A stretch of 64,000 nucleotides of DNA. It comes from Thalassobius vesicularis (GTDB taxonomy: Bacteria > Pseudomonadota > Alphaproteobacteria > Rhodobacterales > Rhodobacteraceae). The notes under the pieces are model-generated. The model saw only the letters and a list, made by a program, of their open reading frames with translations. It was not told the origin of the DNA and searched no databases. The stretch spans positions 248,001-312,000 of the forward strand of contig NZ_SSMD01000004.1 in assembly GCF_004799325.1 (NCBI RefSeq), read 5' to 3'. Position 1 is the stretch's first letter. Each line of letters opens with the position of its first letter. Below, one piece after another: positions 7,711 to 16,889 of this stretch. The position numbers and the translations under genes were made by a program.

Positions 7711-9504
7711 CTACAGAAACGCTGGCCCGAACAGCAACCCCGCCCCAAGGATCAGCAGACCCGCGCGCTGCGCCCTTGGTCTGCGGCTGATCAGGGCAAA
7801 GGACAGCGCAGCCAGCGCCACGCCCAGCACCACGAAAGCCCCCATCGCACCAACCGGGTCCGAGGGCAGGCGGATCACAGCGGGCCACGTCACCATGCCC
7901 AGCGGGATCAGGTACAGCCCGACCCCCAGCGCCATCGAGGTGACGGCTACCTTGATCCAGTTCTCTTGCACCATCCCCGAGGCGATGAACACCGCGCCGC
8001 AAACGGGGGGGGTGATCGTGGATAGCAGGGCGAACCAGAACACGAACAGGTGCGCCTGCAACGGCTCCAACCCCAGTTTCATCAGTGCGGGGCCGGCGAC
8101 AGAAACGCAGATCACGTAGGCGGCGGTCGTCGGCACCTCCATCCCCAGGATCAGGCAGGCCAGCGCCGTCAGCAGCAGCGAGCCCCAAAGCGTGCCGCCC
8201 GAGCCTTGCAGGATGACCGAGGTGATTTTGACCCCCAGCCCCGTGGACCCCAACACCCCGATGATGATCGACGCGCAAAAGATGATCGCCGCGATCATCG
8301 CCACCTGCCGAGAGGCGGTCAGAAGCGCCTCGATCAGCCGTTGCGATGTACGCGTCATGTCAAAGGTCAGTTTGCCGTCCAGCAACAGCAGAATGGCTCC
8401 GGTCAGAATGGCCAGACAAGCGGCGTATTGCGGCGTGTACCCGGCGGCGAACATGCCCAGCATCAGCACCGTGAAGGGCAGCAGAAAGAACAGCGAGGTC
8501 ACGATCACGTCGCGCGGGGCGGGGCGGTCGGCGGCGTCCAGCCCCTTCAGATCATAGCGGGTGGCATAGGCGTCGATGCCGACCCAAACCGCCCAGAAAT
8601 ACAGGATCGCTGGCAGTAGGGCGGCACCCATGATTTGGGTGTAGGGGGTGCTGGTCAGCTCGACCATTACAAAGGCGCCGGCGCCCATCAGTGGCGGCAT
8701 GATCTGGCCGCCGGAACTGGCCACTGCCTCGACCCCGGCGGCAAGGCGTTTGGGATATCCCAGGCGAGTCATAGCGGGCAGGGTGATCGCGCCGGTCGAG
8801 GCGACATTCGCGCTGGCCGAGCCCGAGATCGAGCCGAACAAAGCTGAAGACAGGACCGAGACCTTGGCCGCCCCGCCGCTCAGCCGCCCGGCGGCGGCAG
8901 CAGCGATGTTCATGAAACCTTGTCCGGCCTCGCCCGCGTTCAGGACCGCGCCGAAGATCACGAAGATCGACACGACGCCGACGGAGACGGCGGTCAGGCT
9001 GCCCCAGATGCCGCCCTCGGCAATGGTCATCGTGCCCAGGAACGAGCGCAGCGGCAGCCCGGAATGGCCGAATTCTCCGGGGATGTGGTGGCCGAAAAAC
9101 GCGTAGAGAAGCGCCGCGCTGGCGACCATCGGCAGGGGCCAGCCGATCGCGCGGCGGGCGGCTTCGATCACCACGGCCAGAAGGGCGAAACCGACGCCGA
9201 TCTGGAAGCGGCTTTCCAGAAATCCGTATTGATCGCCCAGCATATCGGCGTTCAGCGCGACCCAAAGGGCCGCCGCGATACCAATGACGCTCAGCACAAC
9301 GCCCGAGGTCAGGCGCCAGCGCCCCGTCACCCCGAACACGAAGACCCACGGCAGGATCAGCGCCAGATGCAGCGGGCGGCTGACCAGGTTGGGCACCAGT
9401 CCCGAAAAGATCAGGCCGATGTGAAACGCGACCAGCGCCACGGCCAGCGTGATCCACATCAGGCGCAGCCAGCGATTGCGGGGAAGATCGGAGTTTTCGG
9501 CCAT
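7711..9504 (-). CDS. TRAP transporter permease, fused small (4TM) and large (12TM) subunits
   Basis: A 597-residue integral membrane protein. The N-terminal ~170 residues carry the four-helix DctQ-like part and the rest the DctM-like 12-helix transport part, with SGSASANVASTGAITLPAM and a GGQIMPPLMGAGAFVM segment near the middle, which are characteristic of the large TRAP subunit. The 4TM/12TM fusion is the form normally paired with TAXI-type binding proteins, and such a protein is encoded just upstream (66 nt). It should drive secondary uptake of an organic acid or amino acid across the inner membrane using an ion gradient. It converges on the catabolic island, so import of that pathway's substrate is plausible but unproven. 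Confidence 0.92.
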   Translation of the reverse strand: MAENSDLPRNRWLRLMWITLAVALVAFHIGLIFSGLVPNLVSRPLHLALILPWVFVFGVTGRWRLTSGVVLSVIGIAAALWVALNADMLGDQYGFLESRFQIGVGFALLAVVIEAARRAIGWPLPMVASAALLYAFFGHHIPGEFGHSGLPLRSFLGTMTIAEGGIWGSLTAVSVGVVSIFVIFGAVLNAGEAGQGFMNIAAAAAGRLSGGAAKVSVLSSALFGSISGSASANVASTGAITLPAMTRLGYPKRLAAGVEAVASSGGQIMPPLMGAGAFVMVELTSTPYTQIMGAALLPAILYFWAVWVGIDAYATRYDLKGLDAADRPAPRDVIVTSLFFLLPFTVLMLGMFAAGYTPQYAACLAILTGAILLLLDGKLTFDMTRTSQRLIEALLTASRQVAMIAAIIFCASIIIGVLGSTGLGVKITSVILQGSGGTLWGSLLLTALACLILGMEVPTTAAYVICVSVAGPALMKLGLEPLQAHLFVFWFALLSTITPPVCGAVFIASGMVQENWIKVAVTSMALGVGLYLIPLGMVTWPAVIRLPSDPVGAMGAFVVLGVALAALSFALISRRPRAQRAGLLILGAGLLFGPAFL

Positions 9505-9570
9505 GACCTTGATATTCCAAACGGAAGGCCGGGCGCGCTGGCCCGGCCTGTGTTGTCACGCGGGGGCGGT

Positions 9571-10530
9571 TTACTGCTGCTCGGCGGTCAGGGCGATGCC
9601 TGCCTCGGCATAGTAGCGTGCCGCGCCGGGGTGGATTTTGCCGTTGATGTTGGACAGCATCGACGCATCGACGCCGCCCCACCATGCCGCGCCCTCGGCC
9701 ATCGTGGCCTTGCTGTCCCAGAAGGTCTTGGTCAGCTGATAGGCGGTTTCGTCATCCATCTTGGTGGTGGCATAGGCGACCACTGGCAGCGAGGTCGTGA
9801 CGATGTCCGTGTCCTGCCCGGCATAGGTGCCAGCGGGAATGACCAGACGGGTGCGTTTGGTTTGGGCAACCTGCTCGTCATTCAGCGACAGAACGACGAC
9901 CCCGGTCGAGGCGGCGGCTTCGACCACGTTGGGCGCGGGCCAAGATCCGGCGGTGACGAAGCCGTCGATCTGGCCGTTCTTCAGCGCGGCGGTGGCGTTG
10001 GACAGCTCGGCGTCGGCGATGGTCACCTTGCCCTCCAGCCCGAAGAGGCCCAGGTATTTTTCGCCTTCTTTGGCGCCAAAGCTGCCCTTGCCCAACAGGA
10101 TCGTCTTACCTTCGAGGCTTGCGAAATCAGTTGCACCGCTTGCTGCAGACATCACGAAATGCATGGTCAGCGAGGGGATGGGGAACAGCGCGCGAATCTC
10201 GTCAAAGGCCGGATCACCCTTGCCGTCGAACATCGCTTTGCCAGCCTGCGCCAGCCCGACCAGGCTGGGCGGGGTGGTGAAGACGTAGTCGCCGCCACGT
10301 GCGCGCACCTCCATCACGTTCTGGACCGAGCCCTGGCCCTCTTCGACGGTGACGATAATGCCGCCGTCCGAGCCGGATTTCATCGCCTCGGCGATCTGCA
10401 CACCCATCTGGTAGTACGAGGTGCCGGCCTTGGCCGATTTGTACGTGATACGCGTTTCGGCCGCTGCCGGCAGCGCCAGAATCGCGCTGGCCAGAACCGC
10501 ACCGGTTGCCCACTTCATTGCATTGAACAT
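9571..10530 (-). CDS. TAXI-family TRAP transporter periplasmic substrate-binding protein
   Basis: A 319-residue secreted binding protein. The N-terminus (MFNAMKWATGAVLASAILALP ending AAAE, quoted in part) is a clear Sec signal peptide with cleavage near residue 25. The mature protein opens with ITYKSAKAGTSYYQMGVQIAE, the typical first strand-helix of TAXI proteins. A longer frame starts at 10584, but ATG 10530 has an excellent GGGAGG site and places the signal peptide correctly. The gene is followed after 66 nt by the fused 4TM/12TM permease, forming a complete TAXI TRAP system. Known TAXI ligands are mostly glutamate-like or small carboxylates; nothing here fixes the ligand. Confidence 0.93.
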   Translation of the reverse strand: MFNAMKWATGAVLASAILALPAAAETRITYKSAKAGTSYYQMGVQIAEAMKSGSDGGIIVTVEEGQGSVQNVMEVRARGGDYVFTTPPSLVGLAQAGKAMFDGKGDPAFDEIRALFPIPSLTMHFVMSAASGATDFASLEGKTILLGKGSFGAKEGEKYLGLFGLEGKVTIADAELSNATAALKNGQIDGFVTAGSWPAPNVVEAAASTGVVVLSLNDEQVAQTKRTRLVIPAGTYAGQDTDIVTTSLPVVAYATTKMDDETAYQLTKTFWDSKATMAEGAAWWGGVDASMLSNINGKIHPGAARYYAEAGIALTAEQQ

Positions 10531-10617
10531 CTGAAAACCTCCCTTTGATTTCGTTAGCAAGCAACATAATCGGGGGGCGGTCAATCGGCGAAGTTCGCTG
10601 CACTGCCGCGACGGGGG

Positions 10618-13600
10618 TTAGCGGGTCAGCTCCTCGAGGTGTGTCAGAACGCGGGCGCGGCAGTCACTTGCGGCGGTCTCGCGCACCGGGCCAAAGCCGC
10701 GGATGTCCATCGGGGCGGCCAGAATTTTGGCCATTGCCTTGGGATCGGCCGTTGCGGGCAGGGCAGATAGCTGGGTCAGAACGTCCTCGTACCACGCGAT
10801 CAGCGCCAGTTCCTGTTTCCGATCATGGGTCCAGCGGAACGGGTCCAGCGCGGTGCCACGGATGCGGCGCACCCGAGACAGCAGGGACAGGACGGGCGAC
10901 AGCCATGCGCCGTAGCGGCGTTTCAGGGGGCGTCCGCGCGCATCTTTGCCCCGCGCCAGAAGTGGCGGAGCGAGGTGGTAGTTGATGCTGAAGCCCGGTT
11001 CGAACTCGGCCTCAAGCATGGCTTGGAAATCGGGGTGCATGTGCTGGCGGGACACCTCGTATTCGTCCTTGATCGCCATCAGTTTGAACAGCGATTTGGC
11101 GGCTGTGGCCAAAAGGTCGTCGGCTTCGTTTTGGGGCAGGGTCGCGCGGAACTGCGCCAGCGTCGCGCGATAGCGGGCGGCATAGGCGGCGTCCTGATAC
11201 TCGGTCAGCCACGCGGCGTTCCGGTCGATCAGTTGGGCGGCGGTCAGCGCCGGGGTGGGGGCGGGTTCTACCAGGACAGAGTCCGGCGCGGCGGCCAGAA
11301 CCCGGCCCAGCTCGAACGCGCGGGTGTTCCGCTCCATCGCGACGCCGTTCAGGGTGATCGCCTGTTTCAGGGCGTCCTCGCTGACCGGGACAAGGCCGCG
11401 CTGCCAGGCAAAACCCAGCATGATGACGTTGGCGAAGACGCTGTCGCCGAGGAAGGTCTCGGCCAGCTGGTTGGCGTTCAGCGTCCAGACCGCATCATCG
11501 CCAACCGCCTTGCCGATTGCGGCCACGCGCTGGTCTACCTTCAGTTGGGCATCCCGGTGCAGCACCAGATCACCCGTCGGCATCTCGGCGGTGTTCAGAA
11601 CGACCTGCGTGCCCGTGCGGTAATGGATCGACGCCTTGGGGGCGGACGACACCACGACGTCACAGCCGATTACCGCGTCTGCAGCGCCTTTCTCGATCCG
11701 GACCTGGTTGATCGCTTCGGGCGTCTTGCCCAGCCGGATATAGCTGAGGACGGTGCCGAATTTCTGCGCGAAACCGGTGAAATCCAGCACGCTGGAGCCC
11801 TTGCCCTCCAGATGCGCGGCCATGGTGATCAGCGCGCCGACGGTCACAACCCCGGTGCCGCCGACCCCCGTCACCAGCAGGTCGAACGGGTCGTCCAGCG
11901 CGGGCAAGACCGGCTTGGGCAGATCGCGCAGCAACGCCGGCAGGTCGATATCCGCGCCGGTTTTCTTGCGGCGCACGGCCCCTTCGACGGTGACGAAGCT
12001 GGGGCAGAACCCATTCAGGCACGAGAAATCCTTGTTACAGGTGGACAGGTTCACCTTACGCTTGCGGCCGAACTCGGTCTCCAGCGGTTCGATGCTGAGG
12101 CAGTTGCTTTCGACCGAGCAATCGCCGCAGCCTTCGCAGACGGCGGGGTTGATGAAGGCGAACCGCTTGGGGTCGTCCATCTTGCCCCGCTTGCGGCGGC
12201 GGCGCTTTTCGGTGGCGCAGGTCTGTTCGTAGATCAGAACGGTCACGCCGGGGATGTCCCGCAATTCGCGTTGCACAGCATCCAGATCGGCGCGGTCGTG
12301 GAAGGTGGTCCCGCCGGGGAAATCGGCGCGGTCGAACTTGGCGATGTCGTCCGAGACCAGCGCAATCCGCTGCACGCCCTCGGCCCGGCAGGTTTGCGCG
12401 ATGCCTGACACGCTGACCGGCCCGTCCACCGGCTGTCCGCCGGTCATGGCGACGGCATCGTTGAACAGGATTTTGTAGGTGATGTTGGTCTTGGCCGCGA
12501 CGGCCTGCCGGATCGCCAGCGAGCCGGAGTGATACCAAGTGCCCTCGCCCAGGTTCTGGAAGATATGCTTGCCGCCGTTGAATTTCGACGCCACCGCATG
12601 GGGCACCCCTTCGCCGCCCATTTGCGCAAAGCCAAAGGTGTTGCGGTTCATCCAGCTGGCCATGACGTGGCAGCCGATGCCAGATGCGGCGGTGCTGCCC
12701 TCAGACAGTTTGGTCGAGCTGTTATGTGGGCAGCCCGAGCAGAAATAGGGCGTCCGCGTCGCACCGGGGATGCTGAGGACGGGCGGTTGCTGGCCGCACA
12801 GCGCGCGCGCCTTTTCGATCAGGCGCTCATCGGGAAAGAACTCGTTCAGTCGTTCGGCCAGTACAGGGACGATGGCCAGGGGGCTCAGCTCTCCGGTCCA
12901 GGGCAGCAGGGGGTCGCCGGCGGCGCGGTGTTTGCCGACCATCTTTTCGGGTTTGTCGCCCGGCCAGTCATAGAAATATTCCTTGAACTGGCTTTCGATG
13001 ATGCCCCGCTTTTCCTCGATCACCAGCACCTCTTTTTTGCCGCGCACAAAGGCCAGCGCGTCGCGGCGGGCCAGCGGCCAGACCATGCCGACCTTGTAGA
13101 TGTCGATGCCCAGGCGGCGGCAGGCGGGTTCGTCCAGACCCAGCAGGCGCATCGCCTCCATCAGGTCCAGATGGCCCTTGCCGGTGGTGACGATGCCGAA
13201 CTTGGCCGCGTCGATGTCATAGATCCGATGGTCGATCGGGTTGGCTTCGACAAAGGCTTCGACGGCGCGCAGCTTGTGCTCGATCCGGGTTTCGATCTCG
13301 GCGCTTGGCAGGTCCGAGCGGCGGACGTGCAGGCCGCCGGGGGGCAGATCGATCTGCGGCAGAACAAAGCTGCGGTCGGGCTGCAATTCGACCGACTGGC
13401 CGCTTTCGACGGTTTCCGAGATCGCCTTGAACCCGACCCAAGTGCCCGAATAGCGGCTAAGCGCCAGCCCGTATTCGCCAAAGGCCAGGTATTCGCCCAC
13501 GCTGGCGGGGTTCAGCGTCGGGATGAACCACGTCATGAAGGCCACGTCCGACTGGTGCGGCATCGACGAGGACACGCAGCCGTGGTCGTCGCCCGCGACC

Positions 13601-14040
13601 ACCAGCACGCCGCCCTTCGGAGCCGAGCCATAGGCGTTGCCGTGGCGCAGCGCGTCGCCGGAGCGGTCCACGCCCGGGCCCTTGCCGTACCACATGGAGA
13701 ACACGCCCTCGACCTCGCAGGCCGGGTCCAGCGTGGCTTGTTGCGCACCCAGAACGGCAGTGGCGCCCAGGTCTTCGTTCACGGCGGGCAGAAAGGTGAT
13801 GTTGTTGCGGGCGGTTTCCTGTTTCGCGCGCCACATCTCCAGATCCAGCGCCCCCAGCGGCGAGCCGCGATAGCCCGAGACGAACCCGGCCGTGTTCAGC
13901 CCGTTCCGGCGATCGCGCCGCGCCTGATCCAGCATGATCCGCACCAGCGCCTGCGTGCCGGTCAGGAAGACGCGCCCCTCGGGCAGGGTGTAACGGTCTG
14001 ACAGGGCATAGGGCTGGGGCTGGTGGACTGTGTCTTTCAT
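10618..14040 (-). CDS. Indolepyruvate:ferredoxin oxidoreductase, fused alpha/beta/gamma type
   Basis: A 1140-residue 2-oxoacid:ferredoxin oxidoreductase that decarboxylates aryl or branched-chain pyruvates to acyl-CoA using TPP and Fe-S clusters. The N-terminal pyrimidine-binding part includes YRGSPLGALDLEM; a PYFCSGCPHNSSTKL motif and a TPP-binding region with GIGCHVMASWM follow. A four-cysteine ferredoxin-like block (CEGCGDCSVESNC) lies near residue 635, with more cysteines after it. The C-terminal third is the POR-gamma domain, with GVGGTGVVTVGALI. ATG 14040 has a GGAAGTGAG site; the longer frame to 14067 lacks one. This long fused form is common in aerobic proteobacteria. The divergent Lrp/AsnC gene suggests control by amino acids. 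Confidence 0.93.
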   Translation of the reverse strand: MKDTVHQPQPYALSDRYTLPEGRVFLTGTQALVRIMLDQARRDRRNGLNTAGFVSGYRGSPLGALDLEMWRAKQETARNNITFLPAVNEDLGATAVLGAQQATLDPACEVEGVFSMWYGKGPGVDRSGDALRHGNAYGSAPKGGVLVVAGDDHGCVSSSMPHQSDVAFMTWFIPTLNPASVGEYLAFGEYGLALSRYSGTWVGFKAISETVESGQSVELQPDRSFVLPQIDLPPGGLHVRRSDLPSAEIETRIEHKLRAVEAFVEANPIDHRIYDIDAAKFGIVTTGKGHLDLMEAMRLLGLDEPACRRLGIDIYKVGMVWPLARRDALAFVRGKKEVLVIEEKRGIIESQFKEYFYDWPGDKPEKMVGKHRAAGDPLLPWTGELSPLAIVPVLAERLNEFFPDERLIEKARALCGQQPPVLSIPGATRTPYFCSGCPHNSSTKLSEGSTAASGIGCHVMASWMNRNTFGFAQMGGEGVPHAVASKFNGGKHIFQNLGEGTWYHSGSLAIRQAVAAKTNITYKILFNDAVAMTGGQPVDGPVSVSGIAQTCRAEGVQRIALVSDDIAKFDRADFPGGTTFHDRADLDAVQRELRDIPGVTVLIYEQTCATEKRRRRKRGKMDDPKRFAFINPAVCEGCGDCSVESNCLSIEPLETEFGRKRKVNLSTCNKDFSCLNGFCPSFVTVEGAVRRKKTGADIDLPALLRDLPKPVLPALDDPFDLLVTGVGGTGVVTVGALITMAAHLEGKGSSVLDFTGFAQKFGTVLSYIRLGKTPEAINQVRIEKGAADAVIGCDVVVSSAPKASIHYRTGTQVVLNTAEMPTGDLVLHRDAQLKVDQRVAAIGKAVGDDAVWTLNANQLAETFLGDSVFANVIMLGFAWQRGLVPVSEDALKQAITLNGVAMERNTRAFELGRVLAAAPDSVLVEPAPTPALTAAQLIDRNAAWLTEYQDAAYAARYRATLAQFRATLPQNEADDLLATAAKSLFKLMAIKDEYEVSRQHMHPDFQAMLEAEFEPGFSINYHLAPPLLARGKDARGRPLKRRYGAWLSPVLSLLSRVRRIRGTALDPFRWTHDRKQELALIAWYEDVLTQLSALPATADPKAMAKILAAPMDIRGFGPVRETAASDCRARVLTHLEELTR

Positions 14041-14131
14041 GGGCTCACTTCCGGAAATTTCTCTCATTTTGCCCGGTAATGCGTGAAAAGAGTGACCAGA
14101 TTTGCTCGCCTCTTACCCTTTGTTCGGTTAA

Positions 14132-14163
14132 CCTGTTCAGAAATTGGCCGCAAGATGAACAGG
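14132..14163. promoter_or_regulatory. Inverted repeat in the IOR/Lrp divergent region
   Basis: CCTGTTCA (14132-14139) and TGAACAGG (14156-14163) are perfect 8-bp inverted arms with a 16-nt spacer; the right arm overlaps the ribosome-binding site of the Lrp-type gene. It may be an autoregulatory binding site for the encoded regulator or an mRNA hairpin occluding the start. Which of these applies cannot be told from the sequence. Confidence 0.4.
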
Positions 14164-14171
14164 ATGACCGA

Positions 14172-14630
14172 ATGCAGCTGGATGAGCGGGACAAGCAGAT
14201 TCTGAAACTTTTGCAATCGGACTGCCGGATTTCCAACGCCGATCTGGCCGAGCAGGTCAGCATGTCGGCCTCGGCCTGCTGGCGCAAGATCCGCGCGTTG
14301 GAGGACGGCGGCGTCATCGAAGGTTATCGCGCCGGGGTGTCGCCGCAGGCGGTCGGCCTAGGGTTCCAGGCGCTGGTCCATGTGCAACTGGCCCGCCACA
14401 ATCCCGAGCATCTGACGGACTTCATCACCGCCGTCAAAACCCGGCAAGAGGTCGTGGATTGCTACGCCACCACCGGGCAGGCCGACTATCACCTGCGGGT
14501 GCTGTGCCGGGACATCGCCGCCTATAACGATTTCCTCGAGAACTTCCTGTTCCGCCTGCCGGCCGTGGAAAGTGCGCAAACCAACGTGGTGCTGCGTGAG
14601 ATCAAGCGCAGTCCGCAGGTGCCGGTCTGA
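14172..14630 (+). CDS. Lrp/AsnC-family transcriptional regulator
   Basis: A 152-residue Lrp/AsnC regulator. The N-terminal helix-turn-helix spans about residues 4-60 (LDERDKQILKLLQSDCRISN then DLAEQVSMSASACWRKI), and the C-terminal part is the RAM/effector domain (ALVHVQLARHN, TGQADYHLRV). The start at 14172 is chosen because AGGATG is correctly spaced and the family start MQLDERDKQIL follows. It is divergent from the indolepyruvate oxidoreductase gene, its likely target, sensing an amino acid. Its last 29 bp overlap the 3' end of the convergent arsJ gene, so the two transcripts are complementary at their ends. Confidence 0.93.
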   Translation: MQLDERDKQILKLLQSDCRISNADLAEQVSMSASACWRKIRALEDGGVIEGYRAGVSPQAVGLGFQALVHVQLARHNPEHLTDFITAVKTRQEVVDCYATTGQADYHLRVLCRDIAAYNDFLENFLFRLPAVESAQTNVVLREIKRSPQVPV

Positions 14631-15876
14631 GGTCGGCCAACCGCCGCGCGGCCAGCCAACTGGCAGCGGCCATGGCTCCGGCGGTGGCCAGACACAGGGG
14701 CAACCCGCCGAGCTGAAAGCTGACGCCGGACAGAAGCGCGCCGATCAGCCGCCCCGCCGCGTTGGCCATGTAGTAGAACCCGACATCTCGCGTGATCCGC
14801 TCGGCCGAGCCGAAGGCAAGGATCAGGTAGGAATGGACCGAGGAATTCACCGCGAACACGAAGCCGAACACCAGCAGGCCCGCGACCAGCGTCACCGTCA
14901 GCCACGGGGCCACCCCGCCGGATAGCCATGCCGCTGCGGCCAAAGCAAACGGGATCGGGACCAGAAAGCCCGACCACAGGATGGCCTTGTGCACGATGTC
15001 GCCCTCGGGCTGGCCCTTGCGGCCCAACAGGCGCGGGGCGAGGGCCTGAACCAGTCCGTACGCAATGATCCAAAGCGCCATGAAGCCGCCGACCAGAAAG
15101 AACGCTTCGCGCCGACCGCCCTCGGTGCCGTCCGAGAGGACGGACTGGAAATAGACCGGGATGCCGACCACGAACCAGACATCGCGGGCCCCGAACAGGA
15201 ACATGCGGGCCAGGCTTAGCCGGTTCACCCGTGCGTCCTTGGAGCGCCATCCCGACCAGCTTTCCGAGGATTTCATCCGTCCGGGCAGGCCCGCAGGCAG
15301 GAACAGAACGACGCCCGTCAGGATCAGCGCCAAAACGGCGGCCATGCCCCAGATCGCGGCCTCAAATCCCGCCAAACCCAGCAGCGCCGCGCCTAGGAAA
15401 AAGCCCAGCCCCTTGACCGCGTTTTTCGAGCCCGTCAGCGCCGCAACCCAGCGGAACAGCCCGCCATCCTCGGACGGGGCCAGCAGTTTGACTGCCGATT
15501 TCGAGGACATCTTGGCCAAATCCTTGGCCACGCCCGACACACCCTGCACGGCCATCACGAAGATGACCGAGGCGGTGACGCCCCAGCTTGGGTCCAGCTG
15601 TGCCAGCGCGACCAATGCTCCGATCTGCAGCGTAAGCCCGCCATACAGCGTGGCCGCCAAGCCAAAGCGCGCGGCCAGCCAGCCGGCACCCAGATTGGTC
15701 ACGATCCCGGCGATTTCATATAGCAGGAACAGCCAGGCCAGCTGTACCGGAGTAAAGCCAAGGCTATGAAATTGCAGCAGAACTAGCATCCGCAGGGCGC
15801 CGTCGGACAGCATGAAGGCCCAGTAGGCCGCCGTGACGGCCGCATAGGCGCGCAAGGGATTGGCGGGCTGACTCAT
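14602..15876 (-). CDS. arsJ: ArsJ: MFS exporter of 1-arseno-3-phosphoglycerate
   Basis: A 424-residue major-facilitator protein with about 12 hydrophobic segments. KDLAKMSSKSAVKLL in the first cytoplasmic region, the DVWFVVGIPVYFQ segment and the FVFAVNSSVHSYLILAF segment match my recollection of ArsJ. ArsJ exports the unstable organoarsenical 1-arseno-3-phosphoglycerate made by GAPDH from arsenate, giving net arsenate efflux. The gene upstream by 5 nt is a GAPDH and before that is an ArsR-ArsC fusion, the expected operon. The start at 15876 (MSQPANPLRAYAAV) is preferred over a longer frame that would overlap the GAPDH gene. Its 3' end overlaps the convergent Lrp gene. Confidence 0.9.
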   Translation of the reverse strand: MSQPANPLRAYAAVTAAYWAFMLSDGALRMLVLLQFHSLGFTPVQLAWLFLLYEIAGIVTNLGAGWLAARFGLAATLYGGLTLQIGALVALAQLDPSWGVTASVIFVMAVQGVSGVAKDLAKMSSKSAVKLLAPSEDGGLFRWVAALTGSKNAVKGLGFFLGAALLGLAGFEAAIWGMAAVLALILTGVVLFLPAGLPGRMKSSESWSGWRSKDARVNRLSLARMFLFGARDVWFVVGIPVYFQSVLSDGTEGGRREAFFLVGGFMALWIIAYGLVQALAPRLLGRKGQPEGDIVHKAILWSGFLVPIPFALAAAAWLSGGVAPWLTVTLVAGLLVFGFVFAVNSSVHSYLILAFGSAERITRDVGFYYMANAAGRLIGALLSGVSFQLGGLPLCLATAGAMAAASWLAARRLADLRPAPADCA

Positions 15877-15881
15877 GTCGC

Positions 15882-16889
15882 TCACATCGAGGCCGTGACC
15901 ATGCGGACGATATCGCCCAGACGGCAGGAATAGCCCCACTCGTTGTCATACCAGGCGTAGATTTTCACCTGCGTGCCGTTGATGACCATGGTCGAGGGGC
16001 CGTCGATGATTGATGAGCGCGCGTCATTGGTGAAGTCGCACGACACAAGCGGACGGGTCTCATAGCCGAGGATGCCGTTCAGCGGCCCTTCGGCGGCGGC
16101 GCGGAACAGTTCGTTCACCTCTTCGGCGGTGGTTGTGCGCTCGACCTCGAACACGCAATCGGTCAGCGAGGCGTTCAGCAGCGGCACCCGGACGGCGTGG
16201 CCGTTGAGGCGGCCCTTCAGCTCGGGATAAATCAGGGTGATCGCCGTCGCGCTGCCGGTGGTTGTGGGGATCAGGTTCGTCATCGCGGAACGGGCGCGGC
16301 GCATGTCCTTGGCCGGGCGGTCGACGATGGTCTGGGTGTTGGTCACGTCGTGGATCGTGGTGATCGAGCCGTGGCGGATGCCCAGCGACTCGTGGATCAC
16401 CTTGACCACCGGGGCCAAGCAGTTCGTGGTGCAGGACGCCGCCGTCACCAGCGGCTGCGAGCCGTCGTACAGATCATGGTTGATGCCGTAGACGATGTTC
16501 AGCGCGCCGCCATCCTTGACCGGGGCGCTGACCACCACCTTCTTGACGCCGGCTGCGTAATAGGGGGCGATCTTGGCTGCCGTCTTGAACACGCCGGTGC
16601 AGTCGATGACCAGATCGACGCCCATCTCTTGCAGGGGCAGGGCCTCGATCGTTTTTTCGTTGGTCAGGCGGACGGGTTTGCCGTCCAGCACCAGCGCGCC
16701 GTCCTGATGGGTGACAGGGCGGTGCCAGCGACCGTGGACCGAGTCGAATTCGGTCAGCAGGGCCAGTTGCTCGGCATCGCCGATGGGCTCGTTGATCAGG
16801 ACAAGCTCGCCGCCCATGCCGGTGTCGATCAGGTCACGCAGCACCAGTTTGCCGATGCGGCCAAGGCCATTGAGTGCGATGCGGGTCAT
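15882..16889 (-). CDS. Arsenic-operon glyceraldehyde-3-phosphate dehydrogenase
   Basis: A 335-residue phosphorylating GAPDH. The NAD-binding N-terminus is [16 protein letters not shown], the catalytic cysteine lies in [14 protein letters not shown] near residue 152, and [15 protein letters not shown] is at the C-terminus. Glycolytic GAPDH catalyses the phosphate reaction; copies encoded beside arsJ use arsenate in place of phosphate to form 1-arseno-3-phosphoglycerate for export. Its ATG overlaps the ArsR-ArsC stop codon by one base (TAATG), so translation is coupled to the regulator/reductase. Assignment to arsenic resistance rests on the operon position. Confidence 0.92.
   Translation of the reverse strand: MTRIALNGLGRIGKLVLRDLIDTGMGGELVLINEPIGDAEQLALLTEFDSVHGRWHRPVTHQDGALVLDGKPVRLTNEKTIEALPLQEMGVDLVIDCTGVFKTAAKIAPYYAAGVKKVVVSAPVKDGGALNIVYGINHDLYDGSQPLVTAASCTTNCLAPVVKVIHESLGIRHGSITTIHDVTNTQTIVDRPAKDMRRARSAMTNLIPTTTGSATAITLIYPELKGRLNGHAVRVPLLNASLTDCVFEVERTTTAEEVNELFRAAAEGPLNGILGYETRPLVSCDFTNDARSSIIDGPSTMVINGTQVKIYAWYDNEWGYSCRLGDIVRMVTASM

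Noticed and set aside
8920-10548. 542-codon plus-strand frame across the TRAP genes
   Set aside because: It spans both TRAP genes and their gap in antisense, with biased Gly/Arg/His/Gln composition; the minus-strand genes have a signal peptide, transmembrane pattern and good ribosome-binding sites.
10825-14001. Two long plus-strand frames (527 and 490 codons) opposite the IOR gene
   Set aside because: Antisense shadows of a well-supported 1140-residue enzyme with Fe-S and TPP motifs.
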